A program made the position numbers and the translations under genes. Positions 1 to 6,889 of a stretch of 15,578 bases of DNA are shown here, piece by piece; the first letter of the stretch is position 1; every line of letters starts with the position of its first letter. The notes beneath the pieces were generated by a model. That model had not been told where the DNA came from. It made no database searches and saw only the letters and a list, made by a program, of their open reading frames with translations. The DNA comes from an uncultured Campylobacter sp. (GTDB lineage Bacteria > Campylobacterota > Campylobacteria > Campylobacterales > Campylobacteraceae). The stretch covers positions 1 to 15,578 of the forward strand of contig NZ_CALINL010000282.1 of assembly GCF_938045225.1 (NCBI RefSeq), written 5' to 3'.

Positions 1-130
1 TACAAAATGGGCCGCAACTCAAACCGCTAAATTTAACCCTGTTCGGCAAAATTTACTCGCTGCTTTATTAAATTTTAACCGCAGCAAAACAAACAGCCGA
101 ATTTTATAAATTTTTTAAATTTTTCGTAGT
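1..130. other. Left edge, gene content unresolved
   Basis: This is the stretch before the first recognisable gene. All three forward frames are open at base 1: one closes after nine codons (TAA at 28-30), one at 69-71 and one at about 108-110. Any of them could be the last residues of an upstream gene, and none carries a recognisable motif. The later part (85-130) is AT-rich and probably contains the promoter of the TSUP gene. Confidence 0.3.
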
Positions 131-135
131 ATGAT
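130..135 (+). promoter_or_regulatory. Possible -10 box of the TSUP transporter gene
   Basis: TATGAT matches TATAAT at five of six positions and follows a T-rich stretch, as in Campylobacter sigma-70 promoters. It lies 23 bases before the preferred ATG at 158. It also covers the alternative ATG at 131, which argues against that codon being the real start. Confidence 0.25.
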
Positions 136-157
136 TTTGCTTTTTAAAGGGACGAAA

Positions 158-925
158 ATGGACTTTGACTTCGGCATTACGGCGTATTTGATATTTTTCG
201 CGGCGGCCTTTGCAGCTGGTTTTGTAGACGCGATCGTGGGCGGCGGCGGACTGATCGCGCTACCCACAATCATGGCGATGGGCGTGCCGCCTCACGTGGC
301 GCTAGCGACGAACAAGCTTCAGGGTACTTTCGGTAGCTTCACAGCGGCGCTAAATTTTGCTCGAAAAGGGATGATAAATTTCCGCGAAGTGTTTATCGGT
401 ATCGTTTTTACCTTTATCGGCGCGTGCGTCGGCACGGTGCTTATATTGTTTTTGAGCGCCGAGTTTTTGCGCGTTGTTATCCCGTTTTGTTTGATAGCGA
501 TTTTCATCTATACGCTTTTGATGCCAAAGGTCGGCGACGAGGACAGAGCCGCCCGTATGAACGCGCGAGCTTTTTACGTGATATTCGGGCTAATTTTAGG
601 CTTTTACGACGGATTTTTCGGGCCGGGAGCGGGCAGTTTTTGGACGTTTGCGATGGTTGCGCTCATCGGGCTAAATATGAAAAAAGCCGTCGCGCATACG
701 AAAATCCTAAATTTTACCAGCAACATCGTCTCTCTTGCCGTTTTTATCGCGGGCGGACAGATACTTTGGGCGGTCGGGCTTTTGATGGGTGCGGGACAGG
801 TTTTGGGCGCGTATTTCGGTTCAAATATGGTCATGAAAAAGGACGTTAAATTTGTTAGAGTCGTGTTTTTGGCCGTCGTGGGCGCGACGATACTAAAGCT
901 TGTTTACGATAGATTTTTCGCGTAA
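158..925 (+). CDS. yfcA: TSUP family (TauE/SafE) membrane transporter, YfcA-like
   Basis: This is an inner-membrane permease of the sulfite/organosulfonate exporter superfamily, with about seven or eight hydrophobic helices. The family's two-fold internal repeat is visible. The first half has GFVDAIVGGGG followed by ALATNKLQGTFGS. The second half has GFYDGFFGPGAGS followed by AHTKILNFTSN. These blocks, and the LMPKVGDEDRAARM linker, resemble E. coli YfcA closely. Substrates of this subgroup are poorly known; sulfur-containing or small organic anions are usual, so the substrate here is open. I chose ATG 158 (255 residues) over the in-frame ATG 131 because AAAGGG at 146-151 sits six bases before it, whereas 131 has no ribosome binding site and falls in a probable -10 box. 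The gene appears to be transcribed alone. Confidence 0.85.
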   Translation: MDFDFGITAYLIFFAAAFAAGFVDAIVGGGGLIALPTIMAMGVPPHVALATNKLQGTFGSFTAALNFARKGMINFREVFIGIVFTFIGACVGTVLILFLSAEFLRVVIPFCLIAIFIYTLLMPKVGDEDRAARMNARAFYVIFGLILGFYDGFFGPGAGSFWTFAMVALIGLNMKKAVAHTKILNFTSNIVSLAVFIAGGQILWAVGLLMGAGQVLGAYFGSNMVMKKDVKFVRVVFLAVVGATILKLVYDRFFA

Positions 926-1033
926 GCGCTGATTTTAAAAAACGATGTCGAAATTTGAGCTAAATTTGACAAAAAAGCTAAAATTTGGGCGAAATTTGAG
1001 GTAAGCTTAAAAAACTTTTAACATTTATTTGGA

Positions 1034-1039
1034 TAAAAT
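1034..1039 (+). promoter_or_regulatory. -10 box of atpB
   Basis: TAAAAT (five of six matches to TATAAT) is preceded by the T-rich run at 1016-1030, and there is no -35 box. This is the usual form of a Campylobacter housekeeping promoter. Transcription would start near 1046, giving a leader of about 27 bases that contains the TAAGG ribosome binding site at 1061-1065. Confidence 0.45.
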
Positions 1040-1072
1040 TGCCGTTAAATTTCATAAATCTAAGGTTAATCC

Positions 1073-1780
1073 ATGCAAGAAAATTTGTTTTTGTTTACAG
1101 GTTGGATCGCTTCTTTGTTTACCGACAACGAGCACGTTATCCACGCGGTAAATTACGCGGGACATCTCGTTTTAGTCGCGATTATCGTACTTATCGTGGC
1201 AAAATTTGCAACTAAAAATTTGCAACTCGTGCCTCGCGGAACGCAAAATATCCTCGAAGCGTATTTAGAAGGCGTCGTATCCATGGGCAAGGATGTGCTA
1301 GGAAGCGAAGCGCTATCTAGAAAGTATCTGCCGCTAGTCGCGACCATCGGTTTGATCGTATTTGTAAGTAACATAATAGGCATAATACCTGGATTTGAGG
1401 CTCCGACTTCGAGCTTAAATTTGACCCTTACTCTAGCGCTCGTGGTTTTCGTGTTTTACCACTACGAAGGTATCCGCGTAAACGGCGTGGTTAAGTATTT
1501 TGCTCACTTCATGGGACCGAACAAATGGCTAGCTCCGATAATGTTTATCGTCGAGATCGTTTCGCATCTGTCTCGCGTCGTATCGCTTTCTTTCCGACTT
1601 TTCGGTAACATCAAGGGCGATGACTTGTTTCTTTTGGTCGTACTTGCTCTTGCGTCTTACGCTGCGCTTCCGGCATTTGTTTTGCTTACGTTTATGGCGT
1701 GCTTGCAAACATTTATCTTTATGATTCTTACTTACGTGTATCTTGCCGGCGCGATCTTGATCAGCCACGACGAGCACTAA
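1073..1780 (+). CDS. atpB: F0F1 ATP synthase subunit a
   Basis: Subunit a is the integral membrane stator of the F0 sector. It provides the two proton half-channels and faces the c-ring. The 235-residue protein has five or six hydrophobic helices. The signature is near the C-terminus: SHLSRVVSLSFRLFGNI at residues 164-180, containing the essential arginine (R175) equivalent to E. coli R210. This is followed by a polar KGDD segment and a last helix ending in LAGAILISHDEH. The length is normal for epsilonproteobacteria. TAAGG lies seven bases before the ATG. No other atp gene is adjacent; atpB separated from the main atp cluster is usual in Campylobacter (known from the group, not shown here). 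A hairpin terminator follows directly, so the gene is probably monocistronic. Confidence 0.97.
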   Translation: MQENLFLFTGWIASLFTDNEHVIHAVNYAGHLVLVAIIVLIVAKFATKNLQLVPRGTQNILEAYLEGVVSMGKDVLGSEALSRKYLPLVATIGLIVFVSNIIGIIPGFEAPTSSLNLTLTLALVVFVFYHYEGIRVNGVVKYFAHFMGPNKWLAPIMFIVEIVSHLSRVVSLSFRLFGNIKGDDLFLLVVLALASYAALPAFVLLTFMACLQTFIFMILTYVYLAGAILISHDEH

Positions 1781-1793
1781 AATTTAAATTTAC

Positions 1794-1846
1794 GCGTCCG
1801 CCAGCCAAAATACGCTAAAAATCGGCGGGCGCAACCCCTTCTTTTT
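1794..1846 (+). terminator. Rho-independent terminator after atpB
   Basis: A nine-base stem pairs GCGTCCGCC (1794-1802) with GGCGGGCGC (1824-1832), with one G-U pair. It is followed after a short C-containing spacer by a T-rich tract ending near 1846. The loop of 21 bases is long and the T tract does not touch the stem, so it is less than ideal, but position and GC-rich stem fit the end of the atpB transcript. Confidence 0.5.
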
Positions 1847-1870
1847 ATCTAACTTAAATAAAAATCCTGC

Positions 1871-1876
1871 TAAAAT
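1871..1876 (+). promoter_or_regulatory. -10 box of gatB
   Basis: TAAAAT lies 36 bases before the gatB start and downstream of the atpB hairpin, in an AT-rich stretch. This suggests gatB is transcribed separately. The ribosome binding site AAAAGG is at 1895-1900. Confidence 0.4.
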
Positions 1877-1906
1877 AAACCCTAAATTTTAAATAAAAGG
1901 CAAATT

Positions 1907-3328
1907 ATGTTTGAAGTCGTTATCGGGCTTGAGGTTCACACCCAGCTTAATACAAAAACTAAAATTTTCTGCTCTTGCTCCACGAGCTTCGGCGATGAGG
2001 CAAATACGCACGTTTGTCCGACCTGCCTGGCACTGCCCGGATCTTTGCCGGTACTAAACAAAGAAGCCGTGAGAAAGGCGATAAGCTTTGGCGCGGCGGT
2101 AAATGCGACTATAAATAAACGCTCTGTTTTTAACCGTAAAAACTACTTTTATCCCGACCTTCCAAAAGCCTATCAAATTTCACAGTTTGAGATACCGATA
2201 GTAGAAAAAGGCGAGCTTTTTATCGACGTAAACGGCGAGAAAAAGCGCATCGGTATCACTCGCGCACACCTTGAAGAGGACGCGGGTAAAAACATCCACG
2301 AGAGCGGACAAAGCCTAGTCGATCTAAACCGCGCGGGCACGCCGCTACTTGAGATCGTGAGTGAGCCTGACTTGCGTAGCTCCGACGAGGCAGTCGCGTA
2401 TCTAAAAAAACTGCACTCGATTTTGCGATTTTTAAACATCAGCGATGCTAATATGCAAGAGGGAAGCTTTCGCTGCGACGCCAACGTCAGTATCCGCCCA
2501 AAAGGCGACAGCAAGCTTTATACGCGCGTCGAGATTAAAAATTTAAACTCGTTTAGATTTATCCAAAAAGCGATCGACTACGAAGTCGAGCGCCAAAGCG
2601 CGGCGTGGGAAGACGGCAAATACGACGAGGAAGTTTATCAAGAAACGCGCCTTTTTGATACCGTAAATTTAGTCACGCGCTCGATGCGAGGCAAAGAAGA
2701 TAGCGCCGAATATAGATATTTTCCAGATCCCGACCTGCTACCCGTCGAGATCCCGGAGGAGATGTATAACGAAGCAATCAAGATCCCCGAGCTCGCCGAA
2801 CAAAAGGTCGCTAGATACGAGCGCGAGCTGGGCGTCAAAGAGGATGACGCGCTGATTTTAACTAGCAGCGTGGAGACGGCGAAGTATTTCGAGGAGCTTG
2901 TAGAAGCTAAAATATCGCCAAAACTAGCCGTAACATGGCTCATCGTCGAGCTTTTGGGACGCCTAAAAAACGGCGCTACGATCGAGACATCGCCAGTAAA
3001 TTCGGCTAAAATGATAGAGCTTTTGCGCCGCATAGAAGACGGTACGATAAGCGCTAAAGCGGCAAAAGAGGTGCTTGACTATCTCATGGAAAACGACGCG
3101 AGCGTGGACGGTGTCATCGAAAAATTGGGATTAAAACAGGTTAGCGACGACTCGGCCATCATAGCGATAATAGATCAAATTTTAAGTGCGAACGCCGACA
3201 AGGTCGCCGAATATAAAAGCGGCAAGGATAAGCTTTTTGGATTTTTCGTCGGTCAGACGATGAAAGAGGGCAAGGGCGCGTTTAATCCCGCAAAAGTAAA
3301 TGAGCTTTTAAAAGAAAAACTAGGATAA
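1907..3328 (+). CDS. gatB: Aspartyl/glutamyl-tRNA amidotransferase subunit B
   Basis: GatB is the kinase/transamidase subunit of cytoplasmic GatCAB. It phosphorylates Glu-tRNA(Gln) or Asp-tRNA(Asn), and ammonia channelled from GatA then converts these to Gln-tRNA or Asn-tRNA. The 473-residue protein is full length. VIGLEVHTQLNTKTKIFC opens the catalytic domain. Four cysteines (C22, C24, C37, C40) match the zinc site. NRKNYFYPDLPKAYQISQ, HLEEDAGK and DLNRAGTPLLEIVSEPDL are the signature blocks of the cradle. The C-terminal 150 or so residues are the helical and YqeY-like tRNA-binding region. AAAAGG sits six bases before the ATG. gatA and gatC are not in the window. Campylobacter relatives generally lack GlnRS and AsnRS, so this enzyme should be essential (established knowledge of the group). 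Confidence 0.97.
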   Translation: MFEVVIGLEVHTQLNTKTKIFCSCSTSFGDEANTHVCPTCLALPGSLPVLNKEAVRKAISFGAAVNATINKRSVFNRKNYFYPDLPKAYQISQFEIPIVEKGELFIDVNGEKKRIGITRAHLEEDAGKNIHESGQSLVDLNRAGTPLLEIVSEPDLRSSDEAVAYLKKLHSILRFLNISDANMQEGSFRCDANVSIRPKGDSKLYTRVEIKNLNSFRFIQKAIDYEVERQSAAWEDGKYDEEVYQETRLFDTVNLVTRSMRGKEDSAEYRYFPDPDLLPVEIPEEMYNEAIKIPELAEQKVARYERELGVKEDDALILTSSVETAKYFEELVEAKISPKLAVTWLIVELLGRLKNGATIETSPVNSAKMIELLRRIEDGTISAKAAKEVLDYLMENDASVDGVIEKLGLKQVSDDSAIIAIIDQILSANADKVAEYKSGKDKLFGFFVGQTMKEGKGAFNPAKVNELLKEKLG

Positions 3329-3337
3329 ATTTGACTT

Positions 3338-3375
3338 GCGTCGCCTTTTAGCGTTATTTGGCGACGCGTGTTTTT
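3338..3375 (+). terminator. Rho-independent terminator after gatB
   Basis: A perfect eight-base stem, GCGTCGCC (3338-3345) with GGCGACGC (3360-3367), encloses a 14-base loop. GTG and five Ts follow. It starts 10 bases after the gatB stop codon. This is the clearest terminator in the window. Confidence 0.65.
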
Positions 3376-3545
3376 GGGTCAAATTTGGCCCAGAAAGTAA
3401 ATTTGTAGCTCTAATTTTTTGTTTTAGAGAGACGGGCGGTGCGGTTAAATTTAAGTTGTTTAATTTTCGCAAAAGTAAGTTTCGGTTTGCAGGCGGCTCA
3501 GTCAAATTTAGCTAAAACAAACGTAAATCACAAAAAAGAGAAAAA

Positions 3546-4436
3546 ATGAAAATAGCCATCATCGGAGCGGGGAAGTGGGGTAGCGCGCTTTTTCATGCGC
3601 TTTCGCAAAAAAACGACTGCGTCATCAGCTCGCGCAGACAGCTTGAAGGCGCGCATTTCGTGAATCTAGAGGAGGCGCTAAAGCGCGATCTGCTCGTCGT
3701 TGCCATACCTTCTCAGTCCGTTAGCGGCTGGCTAAAAGAGCATTTTAAAAACTTCGGACAGAAAATTTTAGTCGCCTCAAAGGGCATCGAAACCTCTAGC
3801 CTTCGTTTTTTAGACGAGATTTACGAACAGCACGTAGATGCGGCAAATTTGGCCTTTTTATCTGGACCAAGCTTTGCCAAAGAGATACAAAACGACCTCC
3901 CGTGCGCGCTCGTGATAAATTCCAAAAACGAAGCCCTTGCGCGTGAGATTTCAGGACTTTTTCCGCAAAATATCAAAGCCTATGCTAGTAGCGACGTTAT
4001 CGGTGCGGAGATCGCGGGCGCGTATAAAAACGTCATCGCTATCGCGGGCGGTATCTGCGACGGGCTCGGGCTTGGCAACAGCGCTCGCGCCAGCCTCATC
4101 TCGCGCGGGCTTGTCGAGATGGCGAGATTTGGCGAGTATTTTGGCGCGCAGCAGCAGACGTTTTTGGGTCTTAGCGGAGCGGGCGATCTCTTTCTCACGG
4201 CTTCATCGGTGCTCTCGCGCAACTACCGCGTAGGCTTGGGACTTGCTAAAAACGAGAGCCTTAACAAAATCCTAAACGATCTAGGCGAGGTCGCCGAGGG
4301 CGTAGATACCTCATACTCGATAGAAAAGATCGCTGCTAGCAAAGGTATCTATACGCCGATAGTAAACGAGGTCGCGGCGATGCTGCGCGGCAAAGACGTG
4401 CAGGAAAGTCTAAGAGATCTACTAAGTAAAAAATAA
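3546..4436 (+). CDS. gpsA: NAD(P)-dependent glycerol-3-phosphate dehydrogenase
   Basis: GpsA is a cytoplasmic enzyme that reduces dihydroxyacetone phosphate to sn-glycerol-3-phosphate, the backbone precursor of phospholipids. The N-terminal Rossmann fold begins with IIGAGKWGSA (residues 5-14, the dinucleotide loop). ASKGIE (77-82) and LSGPSFAKEI (105-114) follow. The C-terminal helical domain has AGAYKNVIAIAGG with the catalytic lysine K161, then GNSARASLISRG, where the substrate phosphate binds, and LSGAGDLFLT. At 296 residues it is shorter than the E. coli enzyme (about 340), as is normal in Campylobacter. The start has only a weak ribosome binding site (AAGAG about six bases upstream). The 217-base gap after gatB includes a terminator, so gpsA probably has its own promoter, which I could not place with confidence. 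Confidence 0.95.
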   Translation: MKIAIIGAGKWGSALFHALSQKNDCVISSRRQLEGAHFVNLEEALKRDLLVVAIPSQSVSGWLKEHFKNFGQKILVASKGIETSSLRFLDEIYEQHVDAANLAFLSGPSFAKEIQNDLPCALVINSKNEALAREISGLFPQNIKAYASSDVIGAEIAGAYKNVIAIAGGICDGLGLGNSARASLISRGLVEMARFGEYFGAQQQTFLGLSGAGDLFLTASSVLSRNYRVGLGLAKNESLNKILNDLGEVAEGVDTSYSIEKIAASKGIYTPIVNEVAAMLRGKDVQESLRDLLSKK

Positions 4437-4459
4437 AATTTGGTTTAAAGTCGTGCATT

Positions 4460-4475
4460 CTGCGAAGGCTCGCAG
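4460..4475. repeat. Short hairpin between convergent genes
   Basis: CTGCGA and TCGCAG form a six-base stem with a four-base loop, 24 bases after gpsA in the gap facing the minus-strand PH-like gene. No T tract follows on either strand, so it is at best a weak terminator. The rest of 4437-4634 is AT-rich with AAATTTG words and has no visible gene. Confidence 0.25.
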
Positions 4476-4634
4476 TTGCTATAAAATTTGAAAATTTGAC
4501 GGTGGGCAGCGGTTTTTAAATAGCCGGCTTAAATAATCCAAATTTGCCGAATTTTTATGCTGGATTTGGATTTAAAGCACCGTAAAATTTGGATTCTGGC
4601 TAGTATTTAGTCTGTTTAAGTATAAAAATCCAAT

Positions 4635-5081
4635 TTATGTCGTCAATTTAAATCTAACCAAATTTGCCGAGTCGGCTTTTTCTTTTAGTTCTTTTGAGTC
4701 AAATCTTAAAATAATTTTATTGCCCGAAACTGCGGATAGCGATAGCAAAAAGACATCTAGCTGCGCGTCGTCATTCGTGCATTTTATCTCTAAAATATTT
4801 CTCCAGCCTTTGCAAATGCGAAACCCCGTATGCTCGCGAGTGCTCGTATCAAGTATAAAAATAGAATTTAAATCAAATTTCGCTCCACTAAAGGCTATTA
4901 AGTTTTTGTTTGTTACGTATAAGCCTTTGTGGATCAAATTTACAATAAAAATATGTATTAATAACATGCAAAAAATAACAAAAATAGCAGCGCAAACCTT
5001 TAAAAATAGGCTTTGATCGGCGAAGTCTTTAGATATTACCGTATATATAAATACCGCTATACAAATCACGGCAAATATCAA
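4635..5081 (-). pseudogene. Two-helix membrane protein resembling bacterial PH-domain family, downstream part of a frameshifted gene
   Basis: The open frame encodes 148 residues, beginning formally at a TTG with no ribosome binding site. Two hydrophobic helices occupy roughly residues 1-17 and 27-52. A soluble domain follows, opening with GLYVTNKNLIAFSGAKFDL. This resembles the tyrosine/threonine-rich first strands typical of bacterial PH-like domains (YdbS/YdbT type) placed after two helices. The upstream frame (5078-5203) supplies what looks like the missing N-terminus, and one extra A in the tract at 5094-5098 would join the two parts into about 189 residues. It is therefore probably a frameshifted gene. 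Alternatives are a sequencing error, or independent translation from an ATT at 5100-5102 that has AAGGA upstream. The DNA is much more AT-rich than gpsA and nagZ. Function is unknown. Confidence 0.6.
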
Positions 5082-5203
5082 TTGAATAAAAAGATTTTTA
5101 ATGTGTTTTCCTTATAATCACATAAAATATACTCATCTTTATTTAGTTTGATATCGTTTTTTGACGGGATATTTATAGCGCAATTAATATTTAAATTTAT
5201 CAT
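5078..5203 (-). pseudogene. N-terminal fragment of the frameshifted PH-like membrane protein
   Basis: This 41-codon frame starts at ATG 5203-5201 with AGGG five bases before it, the best ribosome binding site in this region. An in-frame TAA lies just upstream, so translation should begin here. It reads IKLNKDEYILCDYKENTLK before leaving the helix frame. The charged 'DE-x-IL' stretch just before the first helix is where bacterial PH-domain membrane proteins usually have one. The stop TGA overlaps the TTG of the longer frame (TTGA). This would allow translational coupling if the two are really separate genes, but the continuous hydrophobic protein produced by a one-base correction makes a single broken gene more likely. 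Confidence 0.5.
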
Positions 5204-5356
5204 ATATGCCCTTTTGACTAAATTTTAAACAATATTTTCAAAAATTATATCAAATATTTTATAAATGCCGATCTAAATTTGCGAGCGATCAATCGCAAAA
5301 AGCACCTCCCGCACCTAAATCCCGTTTCAATTTTCTTAAATTTATCCAAAATAGTG

Positions 5357-5362
5357 TAAAAT
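5357..5362 (+). promoter_or_regulatory. -10 box of the GH3 gene
   Basis: TAAAAT preceded by TG lies 26 bases before the ATG at 5389, in an AT-rich stretch without a -35 box. AAAGGA at about 5379-5384 is the ribosome binding site. The interval 5204-5356 is very AT-rich and shows no other gene. Confidence 0.45.
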
Positions 5363-5388
5363 CCGCAAAAAACAAAAAAAGGAAAGAT

Positions 5389-6474
5389 ATGAAAAAATTT
5401 ATCGCCGCACTTTTTTCGGCTCTGTTTTTGGCGGGTTTGCCGACTGCGCTAAACGCTGCCGATGCGCAAGCGCAAGAAAAACCGACGCTTCGCAAAATGA
5501 TAGCCCAAATGATAATGGTAAGCTTCAACGGCTCTGATCCCAAAACCGCCAAAGAAGCCGTCTCGGAGGCCAAATATCAGCGTTTTGGCGGCGTGATGCT
5601 GCTCGGTAAAAACATCTCGGACAAAAAGAACCTTACTGCGCTAACAAGCGCATTTAAAGAGGCGCAAAAAGGCATTTTTATCGCTATCGACGAGGAGGGC
5701 GGACAGATCACGAGATTTAAAGATAAGAGCGGATTTGAGACCTTTATCTCGGCGCAAAAAGTGGCAAAAACGCTCGATCTAGCCGCTGCGGGCGAGCTTT
5801 ACGCTAAGATGGCGCAACAGCTAAAAGACGTCGGCGTAAACGTAAATTTCGCTCCCGTGGCCGACGTGCTAAATCCAAAATCCACCATCATAGGCTCGCG
5901 CGGTAGAGCGTTTAGTGCCGATATAGACGAGGTTTCGCTGTATGCGAACGAGTTTATGAAGGCCTCGCAAGCTCGCGGCGTGATAGCGGCGATGAAGCAC
6001 TTCCCCGGCCACGGTAACGTCGAGGCCGACAGCCACACGGCAAAGGTCGTGATCGAAAATTTTGATTACACCGAGCTCAAGCCGTATTTTGACGCAGTTC
6101 GCAAAAACGAAGCCAAGATGATAATGGTCGGGCATATCTACCTCATGCAGCGCGACTCCGAGCTACCGGCCTCGATTTCGCCGGCGATCATCGACGGCTT
6201 GCTACGCGGCGAGCTCAAATTTGACGGCGTAGTCATAAGCGACGACATGCTCATGGGCGGACTAAAGGACTTTACGCTACAAGAAAAGGTGATAAACTTT
6301 ATCAACGCGGGCGGCGACGTGATGCTCTTTAGCGACTACAAGATAGACGGGTGCAGGACCGCAGAGCTCGTCACGCAGCTAGTCGTGGACGCAGTGGGCG
6401 CCAAGCAGATACCAAAAGAGCGTATCGAGGAATCCTACGAGCGGATAATGAAGCTAAAAGGTAGCTTAAAATAG
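5389..6474 (+). CDS. Exported glycoside hydrolase family 3 protein, NagZ-like beta-N-acetylhexosaminidase
   Basis: GH3 enzymes of the NagZ type remove beta-1,4-linked N-acetylglucosamine from anhydromuropeptides or related glycans. The TIM-barrel motifs are in order. GGVMLLGKNI is near residue 67 and AIDEEGGQITRF is at 99-110. KHFPGHG (203-209) with D214-S-H216 is the NagZ-type flexible loop carrying the acid/base His-Asp pair. VVISDDMLMGG follows, in which D285 should be the nucleophile. Unlike cytoplasmic E. coli NagZ, the protein starts with a clear signal peptide (MKKF, a hydrophobic core to about residue 20, then ALNA as probable cleavage site). It should therefore act in the periplasm. 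At 361 residues it is a single-domain enzyme. The gene has its own promoter and stands alone. The family is certain; the exact substrate is inferred. Confidence 0.9.
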   Translation: MKKFIAALFSALFLAGLPTALNAADAQAQEKPTLRKMIAQMIMVSFNGSDPKTAKEAVSEAKYQRFGGVMLLGKNISDKKNLTALTSAFKEAQKGIFIAIDEEGGQITRFKDKSGFETFISAQKVAKTLDLAAAGELYAKMAQQLKDVGVNVNFAPVADVLNPKSTIIGSRGRAFSADIDEVSLYANEFMKASQARGVIAAMKHFPGHGNVEADSHTAKVVIENFDYTELKPYFDAVRKNEAKMIMVGHIYLMQRDSELPASISPAIIDGLLRGELKFDGVVISDDMLMGGLKDFTLQEKVINFINAGGDVMLFSDYKIDGCRTAELVTQLVVDAVGAKQIPKERIEESYERIMKLKGSLK

Positions 6475-6582
6475 GTTGCTTGAAGGGCAAATTTGAGCTT
6501 TTGCGCGGAGTTTATTTTGCGACTAGTCAGTCGCGCGGCGGCTGAAGTTAAATTTGCCTCTTTGTCTTGTTTTTTAAATTTT

Positions 6583-6615
6583 AGTTCAAATTTGACGACA
6601 TTATAAATTTGAACT
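6583..6615. repeat. Perfect 11-bp inverted repeat built on AAATTTGA
   Basis: AGTTCAAATTT (6583-6593) and AAATTTGAACT (6605-6615) are exact reverse complements separated by 11 bases. No T tract follows. It could be a protein-binding site or simply two opposed copies of the abundant AAATTTG word. Confidence 0.5.
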
Positions 6616-6837
6616 CAAATTTAACGCCCTAAATTTGTCTTAAAAACCGCTCAGCCAAAAATATAAATTTACCTCGCAGTACCCGCACCGTTTTGGCGCA
6701 AATCACGGTTTAAAAAACGATCAAAGTATCCACTGGCTAAAAATCAAATTTACGCCAAACAAGTCGGCTCGCGAAAATCAGCATTAAATTTATCATTATT
6801 TGGCTCAAATTTTAAGCTTTTAAAATTAATCTTGATG

Positions 6838-6843
6838 TATAAT
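6838..6843 (+). promoter_or_regulatory. -10 box of the AbgA-like gene
   Basis: A perfect TATAAT preceded by TG lies 46 bases before the ATG, in an AT-rich stretch. The start itself is served by a strong GAGGAG ribosome binding site at 6879-6884, five bases before ATG 6890. Confidence 0.5.
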
Positions 6844-6889
6844 ATATCTTTAAGTAAAATAATAAAAATTCCGAATTTGAGGAGCAAAA

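Larger units (their letters stand above)
6475..6889. other. 415-base intergenic region between the GH3 and amidohydrolase genes
   Basis: No convincing gene is visible on either strand. It contains a six-base hairpin at 6519-6534 (GCGACT/AGTCGC around AGTC) with no T tract, the longer inverted repeat at 6583-6615, and several AAATTTG-type words. The promoter of the amidohydrolase gene lies at its right end. Confidence 0.5.

Noticed and set aside
131..157. Upstream ATG of the TSUP transporter
   Set aside because: It has no ribosome binding site and lies in a TATGAT likely to be the -10 box; ATG 158 has AAAGGG at ideal spacing.
424..849. Plus-strand 141-codon frame inside the TSUP gene
   Set aside because: It is an out-of-frame shadow rich in Arg and Cys with no motif; the TSUP frame is clearly the coding one.
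3409..3429. Hairpin CTCTAA/TTAGAG with T-rich loop downstream of gatB
   Set aside because: Short AT-rich stem with the T run inside the loop; the adjacent GC-rich hairpin at 3338-3367 is the better terminator.
3320..3505. Minus-strand 61-codon frame in the gatB-gpsA gap
   Set aside because: It starts at TTG without a ribosome binding site, runs through the gatB terminator into the gatB 3' end, and has a low-complexity basic composition with no motif.
5289..5573. Minus-strand 94-codon frame overlapping the GH3 gene start
   Set aside because: It runs antisense to a well-supported signal peptide and promoter, and is a shadow of that gene.
6519..6534. Six-base hairpin after the GH3 gene as a terminator
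   Set aside because: No T tract follows on either strand and it lies 45 bases past the stop codon; recorded only as a structural note.
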